Part shown: in pieces, positions 63,904 to 64,000 of the stretch
How the letters are laid out: each line of letters begins with the position of its first letter
Numbering within the stretch: the stretch's first letter is position 1
Assembly (NCBI GenBank): GCA_032622095.1
Contig: CP136068.1
Span: forward strand, 188,347,309-188,411,308
Length of the DNA stretch: 64,000 bases
Direction of reading: 5' to 3'
From: Siphonodentalium dalli
Taxonomy: Eukaryota; Mollusca; Scaphopoda; Gadilida; Siphonodentaliidae
Program-made: the position numbers and the translations under genes
The notes under the pieces: model-generated
The model's input: the letters and a program-made list of their open reading frames with translations, nothing else
Database searches by the model: none
What the model was told of the DNA's origin: nothing

Positions 63904-64000
63904 TCAACGTAAAAGATATATCATTTAAGACAGATTAATTGCAGACATGTCATGTGTGCATGTAGTACCTCTATTCAATGAAAGTCTGTTATGGAAGAGT

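Noticed and set aside
24239-63907. Regularly spaced palindromes as a CRISPR array or a bacterial-type repeat system
   Set aside because: The palindromes belong to transposon families with terminal repeats and target duplications; spacing is irregular and the context is an intron-containing animal gene.

Overview
The window reads as animal nuclear DNA: AT-rich, intron-dominated, full of short inverted-repeat transposons and minisatellites, with no bacterial-style gene packing. I recognise one gene, a Tousled-like kinase (TLK), on the minus strand from about 62.1 kb down to 20.76 kb. Twelve exons can be placed, and wherever adjacent exons are both seen the GT/AG sites and codon phases agree. 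Interspersed repeats containing phrases such as 'gggccataactctgg' and ending in 'gacggacagacgg' runs resemble those of marine lophotrochozoans, especially molluscs. That taxonomic guess is weak. TLK is a nuclear Ser/Thr kinase of chromatin assembly.

Layout. 1-20.7 kb (beyond the 3' end of TLK): no gene recognised; a dense mosaic of MITE-like elements, foldbacks and three sizeable tandem arrays (30 bp, 57 bp, 68 bp). 20.76-38.05 kb: C-terminal coding exon and eight kinase-domain exons, separated by introns full of MITEs, two head-to-head tRNA-like sequences, a 75-bp array and a GC-rich degenerate coding remnant. 38.53-53.40 kb: one intron almost entirely filled by a 36-bp minisatellite of about 410 units. 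53.4-62.1 kb: coiled-coil and linker exons, an ~160-bp array (54-58.6 kb) and a candidate first exon. 62.1-64 kb: upstream flank with more MITEs.

The most unusual signal is that the minisatellites of this gene grow out of its own 5' splice sites. The 36-bp unit of the giant array is the last 23 nt of the exon ending in codons INNEDNS plus the first 13 nt of the intron, so each unit carries a GTNAGT donor. Four other TLK exons (ending KPGDK, HYDLKP, YGKK and SNEAK) also have one or more copies of their own exon end plus donor a short way downstream. Two decayed partial copies of the catalytic-loop exon flank it, one with its donor GT changed to AT and one with a stop codon.

The mobile-element landscape falls into three groups by ends and target duplications: TTAA/CCCTTT elements (piggyBac-like), CAAGCCTTG elements with 8-bp duplications (hAT-like), and near-perfect palindromes bounded by TA (Tc1/mariner-like). 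No transposase was recognised, so all would be non-autonomous. The exon for the end of the kinase C-lobe was not found between 20,867 and 23,715, and the phases on each side require a missing exon of length 2 mod 3.
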